Source: Verrucomicrobiota bacterium (lineage in GTDB: Bacteria > Verrucomicrobiota > Verrucomicrobiia > Limisphaerales > JACDHS01). From it: 40,405 bases of DNA. The notes beneath the pieces are model-generated. The model saw only the letters and a list, made by a program, of their open reading frames with translations, was not told the DNA's origin and ran no database searches. The stretch lies in contig JACDHS010000035.1 in assembly GCA_013820875.1 (NCBI GenBank), positions 1 through 40,405 of the forward strand, written 5' to 3'. The first letter of the stretch is position 1. Each line of letters begins with the position of its first letter. Positions 33,651 to 40,405 of this stretch are shown piece by piece. The translations under genes were made by a program, and so were the position numbers.

Positions 33651-34826
33651 TTATTTCGCCAGTGAACGGGCAAACTTATCAATCCGTTCCAGTCCCTTTT
33701 GCAGGTTTGCCATGCTGGTTGCGTAGCTGATCCGGATGTAATCGTCGGCGCCGAAGGCAATGCCCGGGACGGCTGCCACTTTTTCCTGTTCCAACAGCTT
33801 TGCGCAGAAATCCATCGAATTCAGGCCGAGCTTGGAAATGTTCGGGAAGAGATAAAAGGCTCCTTTGGCATTCACGCAGGAGATACCCGGAATGCTGTTT
33901 AGCTTTTCAAAAGCGTACGCGCGTCGTTTCGCGAATTCGGCAAGCCAGGGTTGCAGATGATCCTGCGGGCCGTTCAATGCGGCAACAGCGCCTTTTTGCG
34001 CGAAAGAAGTCGGGTTGCTCGTGCTGTGGCTTTGTATTGCATCAATCGCTTTTGCAATCGGTTCAGGGGCAGCCAAAATGCCGATCCGCCAACCGGTCAT
34101 GGACCACGCTTTTGCCAAACCATGCACAACGATCGTGTGATCGTAGTGCTCCTGGGAGAAACTCGCGACGCTGACATGTTTGGCATCATCGTAGAGGAGA
34201 TGCTCATAAATTTCGTCGCTCAGGATCAAAACATCTTTTTCAACGCAAATATCGCCGAGCGCTTTGATCTCTTCCGGGGTATAAACCGAGCCGGTTGGGT
34301 TGCTCGGCGAATTCAGAATAAACAGGCGGGTTTTCGGTGTGATGGCATTGCGAAGCTGTTCCGGAGTGACTTTGAATTCCGTTTTGTCGCTCGTTTCGAT
34401 AACCACGGGAGTCGCTTCCGCGAGTTTCACCATCTCTGGGTAGCTCAACCAGTATGGGGCCGGAATGATGACTTCATCGCCCGGTTCACAGAGCGCCATC
34501 ATGACGTTGTAACAGGAATGTTTCCCGCCGCAGGAAATGATGATCTGGGACGGCTTATAGGTAAGCCCATTGTCCCGTTTGAATTTATCCGCAGCAGCCT
34601 GGCGCAGTTCAGGAATGCCGCTGGCGGGCGTGTACTTTGTAAAACCTTCAGCCAGGGCTTTGACGGCGGCATCCTTGATGTGTTGCGGTGTGTCGAAATC
34701 AGGTTCGCCGACACCGAATCCAACGACATCGATTCCTTCAGCTTTCATCTGCTTGGCTTTGGAATCGATTGCCAAAGTAATGGATGCAGTCAGTGACGCG
34801 GCGCGTTTGGAAATCTTGTAATTCAT
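33651..34826 (-). CDS. PLP-dependent aminotransferase (aspartate aminotransferase type I)
   Basis: The 391-residue enzyme starts MNYKISKRAASLTASITLAI; the extra upstream frame to 34880 is not family-like. It has VVGFGVGEPDFDTPQHI, YTPASGIPELRQAAADKF, LNSPSNPTGSVYTPEE, ILSDEIYEHLLYD and the PLP lysine in HGLAKAWSMTGWRIG, all typical of class I (Ib) aspartate/prephenate aminotransferases. These transaminate oxaloacetate and related 2-oxoacids. The exact substrate cannot be told. Confidence 0.92.
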   Translation of the reverse strand: MNYKISKRAASLTASITLAIDSKAKQMKAEGIDVVGFGVGEPDFDTPQHIKDAAVKALAEGFTKYTPASGIPELRQAAADKFKRDNGLTYKPSQIIISCGGKHSCYNVMMALCEPGDEVIIPAPYWLSYPEMVKLAEATPVVIETSDKTEFKVTPEQLRNAITPKTRLFILNSPSNPTGSVYTPEEIKALGDICVEKDVLILSDEIYEHLLYDDAKHVSVASFSQEHYDHTIVVHGLAKAWSMTGWRIGILAAPEPIAKAIDAIQSHSTSNPTSFAQKGAVAALNGPQDHLQPWLAEFAKRRAYAFEKLNSIPGISCVNAKGAFYLFPNISKLGLNSMDFCAKLLEQEKVAAVPGIAFGADDYIRISYATSMANLQKGLERIDKFARSLAK

Positions 34827-34907
34827 AAAACGAGGGGCAAGAAATAACGGGCAGGGCAGGGATTGCAAGGGATTTTGCAATCAGTAGTTGTTCCCAGTGG
34901 AATTTAC

Positions 34908-35720
34908 TTACTTGCGAACGACTGATTGCAGACGCTGCAGATCGTCCCCATCCAGGCCCTCAGCGTCCTGGTACCAGCCGGTGAATTTCTTGTCAGCGAG
35001 CCAGTTCCAACGTTCGATATGCCCATCAGCGAAGGAAAGATTGCCCGCGCGCCCATGCCGGACAGATGGCATGTTGATCCACCTCTTGCCGTTTGGGTCC
35101 ACGGCGAAATGCGCATCCGAAATGGAATCCTCATGAGTGTCTATAAAAACAAAGAGCCGGGCGGGATTCTGGTTCTGCATTTCGCCCTGCTTGCGGAAAG
35201 CAGGGAATGAGCTCACCTGAGAATTGATTGCACTGCTCATGCTGTAACTGCGTGTGCGCAATACCGGATCGCTTCCTGTGGGAAGCTCCACCTTGGAGTT
35301 ATCCGATGGACAATGGTAAATGGCTGCCGAACGATTGTATTCAAACAACTGTCCGCGCTCGATGTTCGCGGATGTGAAATCGATCCGGGTATTTCCAGGG
35401 CACCACGAATCGCCGTTATAGGTTTGGGCGCTGCCGAATTTTATCCCGTCTACAAAATCGTTAGCGGGCAGTTGGCCGCTGTTATCATCCGGGAACATTT
35501 GCCAGGACAATTGCAATTGACGTAAATTGTTGAGGCACGAGATCGCTTGTGAACGGGTGCGACCTTTATTTAACGCAGGCAGGAGGATGGCACTCAGCAC
35601 CGTCATGATGAGAATAACGGCCATCAACTCAACCAGTGTAAACCCACGGCAACGTCGATCCTTAAGGCAATAAGGGGATGCCTTAGTCGCAGATCTAATT
35701 GATGTGGCGAGCCGGTTCAT
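34908..35720 (-). CDS. Type II secretion/prepilin-like protein (H-X9-DG)
   Basis: The 270-residue protein has a pre-pilin site GFTLVELMAVILIMTVLSAI preceded by a basic leader (RSATKASPYCLKDRRCR), cleaved after Gly with Phe methylation, and a long N-terminal hydrophobic helix. The globular part ends with VRHGRAGNLSFADGHIERW, the H-X9-DG motif of proteins abundant in Planctomycetes and Verrucomicrobia. It would be a pseudopilin or surface protein. No gsp genes are adjacent. Confidence 0.9.
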   Translation of the reverse strand: MNRLATSIRSATKASPYCLKDRRCRGFTLVELMAVILIMTVLSAILLPALNKGRTRSQAISCLNNLRQLQLSWQMFPDDNSGQLPANDFVDGIKFGSAQTYNGDSWCPGNTRIDFTSANIERGQLFEYNRSAAIYHCPSDNSKVELPTGSDPVLRTRSYSMSSAINSQVSSFPAFRKQGEMQNQNPARLFVFIDTHEDSISDAHFAVDPNGKRWINMPSVRHGRAGNLSFADGHIERWNWLADKKFTGWYQDAEGLDGDDLQRLQSVVRK

Positions 35721-35770
35721 GACTGGGTTTGATACTCAAATAACAAAGCCCGGCACGTTTGGCAACATTC

Positions 35771-36793
35771 TTAATGCGTAAGTAAATCCAGCAGTCGCAG
35801 CCCGTTTTCCCCTAAATTCCATTTCCCTTTGGTTTGCGTCACCAGTTTCCGACACGGATTTTTCTTATATTCAGCAGCATTTACGGAAATAAGGTGATAC
35901 TTGCCGCGGCTTTTCATCTCTTTATCCGATAGCGGAATCGCTTTGACCGGCACCCCATTATAATTCATCACCAGTTCGTAACCGACAATTTCGCCGCGTG
36001 CTGATGGGGTGTGCTCGACCAGGGCCGCATAACGTTTCAGCCACGGAAAGCTCGTGTTGCGCACCTGCACCCGGAAGAGTTCCTGCCCGCTTTGAATCCA
36101 GCGGACCAGGTTGAAGTCTTTGCCCTCGCGATGACTTGCCAGGAGCGCGAGTCGCGGATCCAGTCCCAGCAAATTTTGGCCGTTCCACAGCCCGTGATCG
36201 TTTTTTCCGGTGAAATGCTTTTTGTGCCAGATGGGAAATCGTTCATTGACGAAGAGATTCAGCTCAAAATGGAGATGCGCGCGTTCTTTTGAAATTGCCT
36301 CCCGCGTATTGGTTGTCCGGCCCATCAACGCGATGGCTTCCCCCGCCTTCACGTTCTGCCCGGCTTTCAGTCCCGTTCGCACTCGGGATAAGTGCGCATA
36401 CAACGAATAAACCTCCAGACCATCAATTTGATGCCGGATAACAATGTAGTTTCCGTAATTGGATAATGATGATTTCCCATTGATATAAACAACAGTGCCA
36501 TTGGCTGTCGCGAGAACTGGATCGGTGGATTCGCCATCTTTATCCCGTTGAATACTGCGGATGTCGATCCCCTCATGCATTTGCCAGCCCCCGGAACGCA
36601 CACAGCCATAGGTGCCACTTTCCCAGGTGCGCGCAATTGTAGGGCAAAAATATTGGTCCTGTTCCTGCAAGTTGAACAGGGACTGGTTTGCCGTCGGCAA
36701 CTTAAAGGTTTGGGAATGAACAGATGCTGCCCAAAAGAGCAGAAGGACGAGAACGAAGGACGAACGATTCACTCCGTAAAGGATGGAGTTCAA
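35771..36793 (-). CDS. M23 family peptidase
   Basis: The protein has a signal peptide (SSFVLVLLLFWAASVHS), followed by the LytM-type zinc site: MHEGIDIRS (HxxxD), an Ala-rich core YSLYAHLSRV and HLHFELNLF (HxH). It is predicted to cut peptidoglycan cross-links or act as a regulator. The start is uncertain: TTG at 36793 lies inside the 7-bp tandem repeat, and a GTG at 36772 (MNRSSFVLV) gives a cleaner signal peptide. C-terminal residues 230-340 are an unassigned domain. Confidence 0.85.
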   Translation of the reverse strand: MNSILYGVNRSSFVLVLLLFWAASVHSQTFKLPTANQSLFNLQEQDQYFCPTIARTWESGTYGCVRSGGWQMHEGIDIRSIQRDKDGESTDPVLATANGTVVYINGKSSLSNYGNYIVIRHQIDGLEVYSLYAHLSRVRTGLKAGQNVKAGEAIALMGRTTNTREAISKERAHLHFELNLFVNERFPIWHKKHFTGKNDHGLWNGQNLLGLDPRLALLASHREGKDFNLVRWIQSGQELFRVQVRNTSFPWLKRYAALVEHTPSARGEIVGYELVMNYNGVPVKAIPLSDKEMKSRGKYHLISVNAAEYKKNPCRKLVTQTKGKWNLGENGLRLLDLLTH

Positions 36794-36846
36794 AGTTCAA
36801 AGTTCAAAGTTCAAAGTTCAAAGTTCAAAGTTCAAAGTTCAAAGTT
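36791..36846. repeat. 7-bp tandem repeat, 8 copies
   Basis: CAAAGTT is repeated eight times without a break. It covers the translation initiation region of the peptidase gene, in which the first TTG lies. Copy-number slippage could alter the leader and therefore expression. Degenerate relatives (TTTGAACC, CTTGAACC) follow to about 36890. Confidence 0.97.
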
Positions 36847-36895
36847 GGCGAACGCACATTAACTTTGAACCTCGAACCTTAAACCTTGAACCCTC

Positions 36896-37438
36896 TTAGA
36901 ACTGCGTCTGCTTTCTCACGCGTTCGGCGACATTCCTGATGCCATAAATCATACGTTCAGTTTCCTCCCGGGTGGCGTCTGGTGTGAACGTCAGGAATCC
37001 CGAAGCATTTCGCTGATGGATCAGCGGCGCCCCAAGCCAGCGTTGTTCCGTCCCGGTTATCGCCAGGATGGCGATTGGTTTTCCGCGATTCGCGGTGGTG
37101 AGTGTATCCAGGACAAAAGTTCCGTGCGCATCGAATTGAAGCTGAATCGCAAACCCGGACTGATCTTCTACCAATCGCCCGTCCGTAATGTTGCGCCAGT
37201 CAAGAAATGGAATCGGATCCACGGAAACGTAAATTGGTTTTTGCCGATAGATTTCGATGCTTCGTCCGCTGCTGTTTGCTGCGCCGCCGAGGTGTAATTG
37301 CAGTAGAGTTTTTTCGTTTTTATACTTCTTTCGCAGGGCGGTTTCCTCTGGATTCTGCTTGGTGGTTTGGCAGGCGGTAAAGGCGCTGCAACAGAGAAGG
37401 AGTAAAATGATGTTGAACCGTGACAGGCAAATCTTCAT
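36896..37438 (-). CDS. Lipoprotein with SecD-head-like domain
   Basis: The 180-residue protein has a lipoprotein signal (IILLLLCCSAFTAC, lipobox with Cys23). The rest has FAIQLQFDAHGTFVLDTLT, GKPIAILAIT and FTPDATREETERMI, similar in pattern to the P1-head domain of SecD (not a SecD, as no membrane helices follow). It is probably anchored to the outer or inner membrane facing the periplasm. It faces the small basic protein gene divergently, with only about 45 bp between the starts, so promoters must overlap. The role is unknown. Confidence 0.6.
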   Translation of the reverse strand: MKICLSRFNIILLLLCCSAFTACQTTKQNPEETALRKKYKNEKTLLQLHLGGAANSSGRSIEIYRQKPIYVSVDPIPFLDWRNITDGRLVEDQSGFAIQLQFDAHGTFVLDTLTTANRGKPIAILAITGTEQRWLGAPLIHQRNASGFLTFTPDATREETERMIYGIRNVAERVRKQTQF

Positions 37439-37484
37439 ATTCAGAGCTTAACGAACCGATTTATTTGTCACAACAATACCACCT

Positions 37485-37604
37485 ATGGGCAAGCAATATA
37501 AAAAAACTGAGAAGCGCACACGTCGTCTAAACTACCTGAAACGCAAGAAAGAAGCCGCCAAGGTAAAGACCAAAGCCCCTGCCAAAGTCGCCGCCAAAGC
37601 CTGA
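37485..37604 (+). CDS. Small basic protein (39 residues)
   Basis: MGKQYKKTEKRTRRLNYLKR is followed by a Lys/Ala-rich tail (KTKAPAKVAAKA). It has 16 Lys/Arg in 39 residues, is unlike a ribosomal protein I can name, and resembles small basic proteins I have seen in Verrucomicrobia genomes (from memory). A strong terminator follows 20 bp after the stop, which supports a real transcript. It would bind nucleic acid (inference). Confidence 0.7.
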   Translation: MGKQYKKTEKRTRRLNYLKRKKEAAKVKTKAPAKVAAKA

Positions 37605-37623
37605 GTAAAACTTTTTTCCAAAG

Positions 37624-37654
37624 AACCGCCCGAGATTTCTTGGGCGGTTTTTTT
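37624..37654 (+). terminator. Rho-independent terminator
   Basis: AACCGCCC (37624-37631) pairs perfectly with GGGCGGTT (37642-37649), followed by a run of seven T. It lies 19 bp after the small basic protein gene. Confidence 0.93.
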
Positions 37655-38149
37655 GTTCCCGCCTCAGCAAAAAACTTATTCACCAGCGCGCTTCTTCCCG
37701 AGCTTTTGAATGTGAATAACGTGGGCATGTGTGTCTTCCTCGGTGTCTCCGGATAGGCTCTCCAGTGAATAACCCTGTGGATATCGTTCCATCGTCAAAA
37801 CTAAAATATTTGTTAAGCTGATCACGTTCTTTGAAAGAACTGGAGTCAAGCGGCGGACGCAAAGAAAGCTGCGGAAACTTCAGCGGATAATCCCGGGTGA
37901 CCGGGGAAAGGTTGAGCCAGGCTGGTTGGCTCGGCCCCTCCAGAAACACAATCGCAAGATCGGCTCTAGAGGCATTATTCACCTGTTCCCCTGGCGCGGT
38001 CGCACGCGTCAGTAATGCGAATCGGGAACATGGCGGCCAGGCGCGATTAGAAACCGCGTTGAACCGAGTCAAGTAGCGCAAGTTGGTTTCGGACTTGCGC
38101 GAATCGCAGTTACCCAAAGAGGTTTGTGGTTGCTACTGCGGACCAGCAC

Positions 38150-38690
38150 GGATCGGACGACTCTGGCGATTGATAAAAGCTTTCGCCAAATGAAAGACGC
38201 CGAAAGGCGGGACAAACTGAGCGTTCGACCGGGAAGGACACACTGTCACAGGCAAAACGTGTGAAACCTTCCGAAACGCCGGCGATGCCTCAAAAACACC
38301 GCTGGCTTGTGAACTAAAAGCAACCTGAGAGATAAGAGGCAAGACCCGTCCTGCGCTGGCCAACGCGTTGTCAAAAGCAACGGCCGTCCTGCGCGATGGG
38401 TCAAGACGCGGAGAAAAGATCACAAACGTGTCTTGACCTGGTTTGCAAGCCGGTGGCGCAACCACCGGTTGAAGCGAGCTAACAAGCCTCACTCGATAAT
38501 TCAGTGTCGCGAGACGCTGAACGGCCCCGCTACGAGGCCGGACACTCCGCTTGCCGTGGAGAAGTAGCGTCGGGAAGCCGGCAGCCACTTTGTGGCGCCC
38601 AATGTCGGCCCGGGAAAGAGAGCGTGGCGCACTCCCAACCCCGACTTTTGTCCCCGTTCAACCGCAATGGCTGGACGGGGATTCTTGTTT
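38150..38690 (+). ncRNA. Candidate large structured RNA
   Basis: Stable nested hairpins cluster here: CGCC-GAAA-GGCG (about 38197-38208, GNRA loop), CCGGTGG-CGCAA-CCACCGG (near 38449-38468), CGCTAC/GTAGCG enclosing CTCC/GGAG (about 38526-38570), and a terminator-like CCCCGT...ACGGGG followed by TTCTTGTTTTT (about 38653-38693). The minus-strand frame 38133-38588 is open but GTG-started, poor in start signals, and followed after one TAG stop by open sequence to 37680 in the same frame. I think that frame is a by-product of conserved RNA. The class is not identified; group II domain V and tmRNA/RNase P motifs are absent. Confidence 0.4.
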
Positions 38691-38730
38691 TTACCCCAAA
38701 GCGGGCCATTCAGTTAAGCGCGTTGCCCCA

Positions 38731-39117
38731 TCAATCTCCATCCGGCGACAATCGAACGACACAAAACCCGAAATCGAACACGGTGTGTTCCCCCTCTTTC
38801 GTAACGTTCAACCCCGGCGCCAGGCTATAGAGCGCACGGCGACGATCACGCGAATCCTCCGTCTGGACCACGATTCCCGCATCCATCATCAGCTTCAGGT
38901 TCTTGAGGGTTGAAGTGAGAAAATTGCTGTCGGCACAACAGGAACCGCGTCCCCGCCCGGCATGCATCAGCTCAGCCGCCGTCTGTGGCTTCTTGTCCGC
39001 CATCGCAACCAGCAATTTGCGTCGTGCCACTTGCATCAGCACAGAAAAAATCAGTTCCTGATCCAATAGAGGTGCCCCGGCAGGCGTTGCAGCGGTCGGA
39101 AACTCAGAAATAGACAT
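38731..39117 (-). CDS. Winged-helix DNA-binding protein
   Basis: From Met at 39117 (MSISEFPTAATPAG) the protein is 128 residues; the frame stays open to 39282, but the extension is low-quality. LLDQELIFSVLMQVARRKLLVAMADKKPQTAAELMH (cited here as a region, about residues 17-55) and FLTSTLKNLKLMMDAGIVV look like helix-turn-helix and recognition helix of an ArsR/MarR-like regulator, and RDRRRALYSLAPG as the wing. It lies between the structured-RNA region and the 42-bp array, on the other strand from the RNA. Its target is unknown. Confidence 0.6.
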   Translation of the reverse strand: MSISEFPTAATPAGAPLLDQELIFSVLMQVARRKLLVAMADKKPQTAAELMHAGRGRGSCCADSNFLTSTLKNLKLMMDAGIVVQTEDSRDRRRALYSLAPGLNVTKEGEHTVFDFGFCVVRLSPDGD

Positions 39118-39319
39118 GACGCCATCATTCAAAAGCTGCCGCAACCGACGCAAGCACTGAATCCATCCGCAAAAATCATCCATTTCTCCTGATCTGCCTT
39201 TCGAACCTGCTTCAAATACCCGGAAACATCCATTCCCCCCCGGTTTTGATCCAAAAGAACTGTCAAACTCCAGGTTCAGCAATGTTTCAGCAGAAAAAAT
39301 CCCCGAAACCGCAAATCAC

Positions 39320-39641
39320 GTTAACTTTTATTTCCGCAAAAGACCTTTGTTACTTCGCATCGTTAACTTTCTTTTCCGCAAACCCACCCACTCGAAGTGT
39401 CTTGTTAACTTAAATTTCCGTAATCGTGCAGATGATCCTGGTGTCGTTAACTTTTATTTCTCGAAAACACCATCGTCGCCTTGAACTGTTAACATATTTT
39501 TCCGCAAAAGGACTGAGGCTAATTGATTCGTTAACATAAATTTCCGTAAAAGGCGGGAGCAACCGTGAAATGTTAACTTTCTTTTCCGCAAACGTCTCAT
39601 GGGCGAGCTATTTGTTAACTTAAATTTCCGCAAAACAGGTG
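39320..39641. repeat. 42-bp periodic array, 8 units with variable halves
   Basis: Units begin at 39320, 39362, 39404, 39446, 39488, 39530, 39572 and 39614, an exact 42-bp pitch. Each has GTTAAC then TTTTATTT-like and CCGCAAAA (consensus GTTAACTTTNTTTCCGCAAA), about 23 bp, followed by about 19 bp that differ in every unit. The conserved half is half the pitch, giving a repeat/spacer look. The units are too degenerate for a CRISPR (4-6 changes between units in the conserved half). The array lies between the winged-helix gene and the RAYT gene. Confidence 0.93.
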
Positions 39642-39727
39642 AAAAACGCTTTCTTCATCTGTTCATGTTGTTCGACGACCTATGGTTGCTGCCGTCTGAA
39701 GACGGCGCTCCTGCGCGCGCCCGGAAC

Positions 39728-39777
39728 GCCGGATTTATCCGGCATAACCCCCCGGGAACGTCGGATTCATCCGGCAG
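39728..39777. repeat. REP-like palindromes, left of RAYT
   Basis: GCCGGATTTATCCGGC (39728-39743) and GTCGGATTCATCCGGC (39760-39775) lie just after, and overlapping, the transposase stop. The second, with flanks GGAAC and AG (39755-39777), matches 22 of 23 bp in inverted orientation at 40359-40381. The pair forms short hairpins of the REP type. Confidence 0.85.
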
Positions 39778-40345
39778 ATTGAAACGGCATGCGTTCATAT
39801 TCATCCCGCAACCGCGCACTGCCCCACGACCACTTCTTCCGATCCCGCACCAACCCAGCCTTCACCGGATTCGCCTCCGTGTATCGGATAGCCTTTTGCA
39901 AATGTGCCGTGTCGCGAATAAGCGTGTCGAAATATTCCCGCTCCCAAAACGGGCCGGTGCGCCTGAGCGACAGGTTGGCTGCGCGCGCACTCGCGCCTTT
40001 CCAGGAGTGCAACAATTTCGAGAGAGGTGTCTGCCGGACATCCACGACAAGATGAACGTGGTTAGGCATGATGACCCACGCCTGGAGTTGGTAGAAATTG
40101 CCATCCTTCTCGCGAAGTTTCCTTTCCACGAGTGAAGCGATTTCCTCCTGGCGTAACCAGCAATTACCATGGCCACGATCCAGCCATGCTTCCAGTTTTC
40201 GGCGTCGCGTGGAATCGTCGGCCTCGTGCAGGGCGCTTTCCCATTCGCGACGGCGGATGACGGGAAAGGCATCGCATAGCGTGAAGGTGACGAACTGTGT
40301 AACGTTTGGCGCGTCGAAATGCGGCAAGTAACCGCGCTCGTGCCA
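39767..40345 (-). CDS. REP-associated tyrosine transposase (RAYT), 5' end uncertain
   Basis: Y1-transposase with the HUH motif in MPNHVHLVVDV, catalytic Tyr probably in WEREYFDTLIRD, and the C-terminal KAIRYTEANPVKAGLV helix. The frame from 40327 lacks an ATG. Immediately upstream it encodes GWHERGYLPHFD, the normal RAYT N-terminus, and the frame stays open toward the window edge through the REP. The gene therefore starts at or beyond 40345, and the start may lie outside the window. The stop TGA is inside a REP. The enzyme would process single-stranded REP hairpins and keep REPs in the genome. Confidence 0.9.
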   Translation of the reverse strand, partial: WHERGYLPHFDAPNVTQFVTFTLCDAFPVIRRREWESALHEADDSTRRRKLEAWLDRGHGNCWLRQEEIASLVERKLREKDGNFYQLQAWVIMPNHVHLVVDVRQTPLSKLLHSWKGASARAANLSLRRTGPFWEREYFDTLIRDTAHLQKAIRYTEANPVKAGLVRDRKKWSWGSARLRDEYERMPFQSAG

Positions 40346-40358
40346 ACCGAGGAAGGGA

Positions 40359-40381
40359 CTGCCGGATGAATCCGGCGTTCC
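40359..40381. repeat. REP-like palindrome, right of RAYT
   Basis: GCCGGATGAATCCGGC (40361-40376) lies upstream of the transposase frame and, with its flanks, is an inverted near-copy of 39755-39777. The next 24 bp (40381-40405) are another G/C-rich CGGAGCGGCGCCGC-type hairpin at the edge. Confidence 0.85.
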
Positions 40382-40405
40382 GCCCGGAGCGGCGCCGCCC
40401 GGAAC

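Noticed and set aside
37680-38588. Protein gene on the minus strand with one in-frame TAG (possible read-through)
   Set aside because: No ATG start, no recognised domain, and the same DNA folds strongly on the plus strand; kept only as support for an RNA.
39320-39641. CRISPR array
   Set aside because: Conserved part varies between units, is not a typical 28-37 bp repeat, variable parts are only about 19 bp, and no cas genes are in the window.

Overview
The window looks like a chromosomal segment of a verrucomicrobial bacterium, most likely near Pedosphaera/Limisphaerales. This is inferred from gene content, not from a database search. The pointers are large secreted proteins with PQQ-like propellers or Ig-like repeats, a prepilin-type H-X9-DG protein, a PHP-domain/propeller fusion, RNase Y and a 39-residue basic protein. 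Most of the window is ordinary chromosome, interrupted by repeat-rich islands.

Region by region. (1) 1-3000 is an accessory island on the minus strand that resembles an integron cassette array without its integrase. It has two hairpin-forming attC-like sites, small orphan genes (DUF4279, an antitoxin with a ruined toxin, a conserved hypothetical), a 187-bp repeat in two copies placed just upstream of cassette start codons, and a 7 x 42 bp minisatellite. A 45-bp inverted repeat lies at the left edge. (2) 3067-12598 holds a DUF4184 membrane protein coupled to a secreted propeller-PHP protein, a LolD/MacB-type ATPase without a permease, a 1192-residue secreted Ig-repeat protein, a 10-unit 41-bp periodic array and an FnIII-like hypothetical. 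(3) 12771-19570 holds tRNA-Ser(CGA), a split small gene, an orphan hybrid histidine-kinase-type sensor (PAS, HAMP, no receiver), a probable 6S RNA, rarA, 5-formyl-THF cyclo-ligase and rny. (4) 19658-28257 is mainly minus strand: nadA, a polysaccharide deacetylase, a PaaK-like ligase, and a tightly coupled operon in which a DUF4160/DUF2442 pair sits between two PQQ-propeller proteins, with a divergent MarR regulator. (5) 28289-28690 is a Gfo/Idh/MocA gene start, frameshifted and cut off by another 41/42-bp array. (6) 28911-37438 is minus-strand housekeeping: adenylate kinase, fmt, a [2Fe-2S] protein, NAD(P)HX repair, an aminotransferase, a prepilin-like protein, an M23 peptidase and a lipoprotein. 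(7) 37485-40405 holds a small basic protein gene with a terminator, a candidate large structured RNA, a winged-helix regulator, an 8 x 42 bp array and a RAYT transposase flanked by REP-like palindromes.

The most unusual signal is a set of four unrelated repeat arrays (1246, 11247, 28417, 39320) that all have a 41-42 bp pitch, close to four turns of B-DNA. In two of them only about half of each unit is conserved and the other half varies, as in a repeat/spacer layout, but the units are too short and too degenerate for CRISPR and no cas genes are present. One array has replaced most of a gene and one lies beside a transposase, so these arrays probably move or expand.
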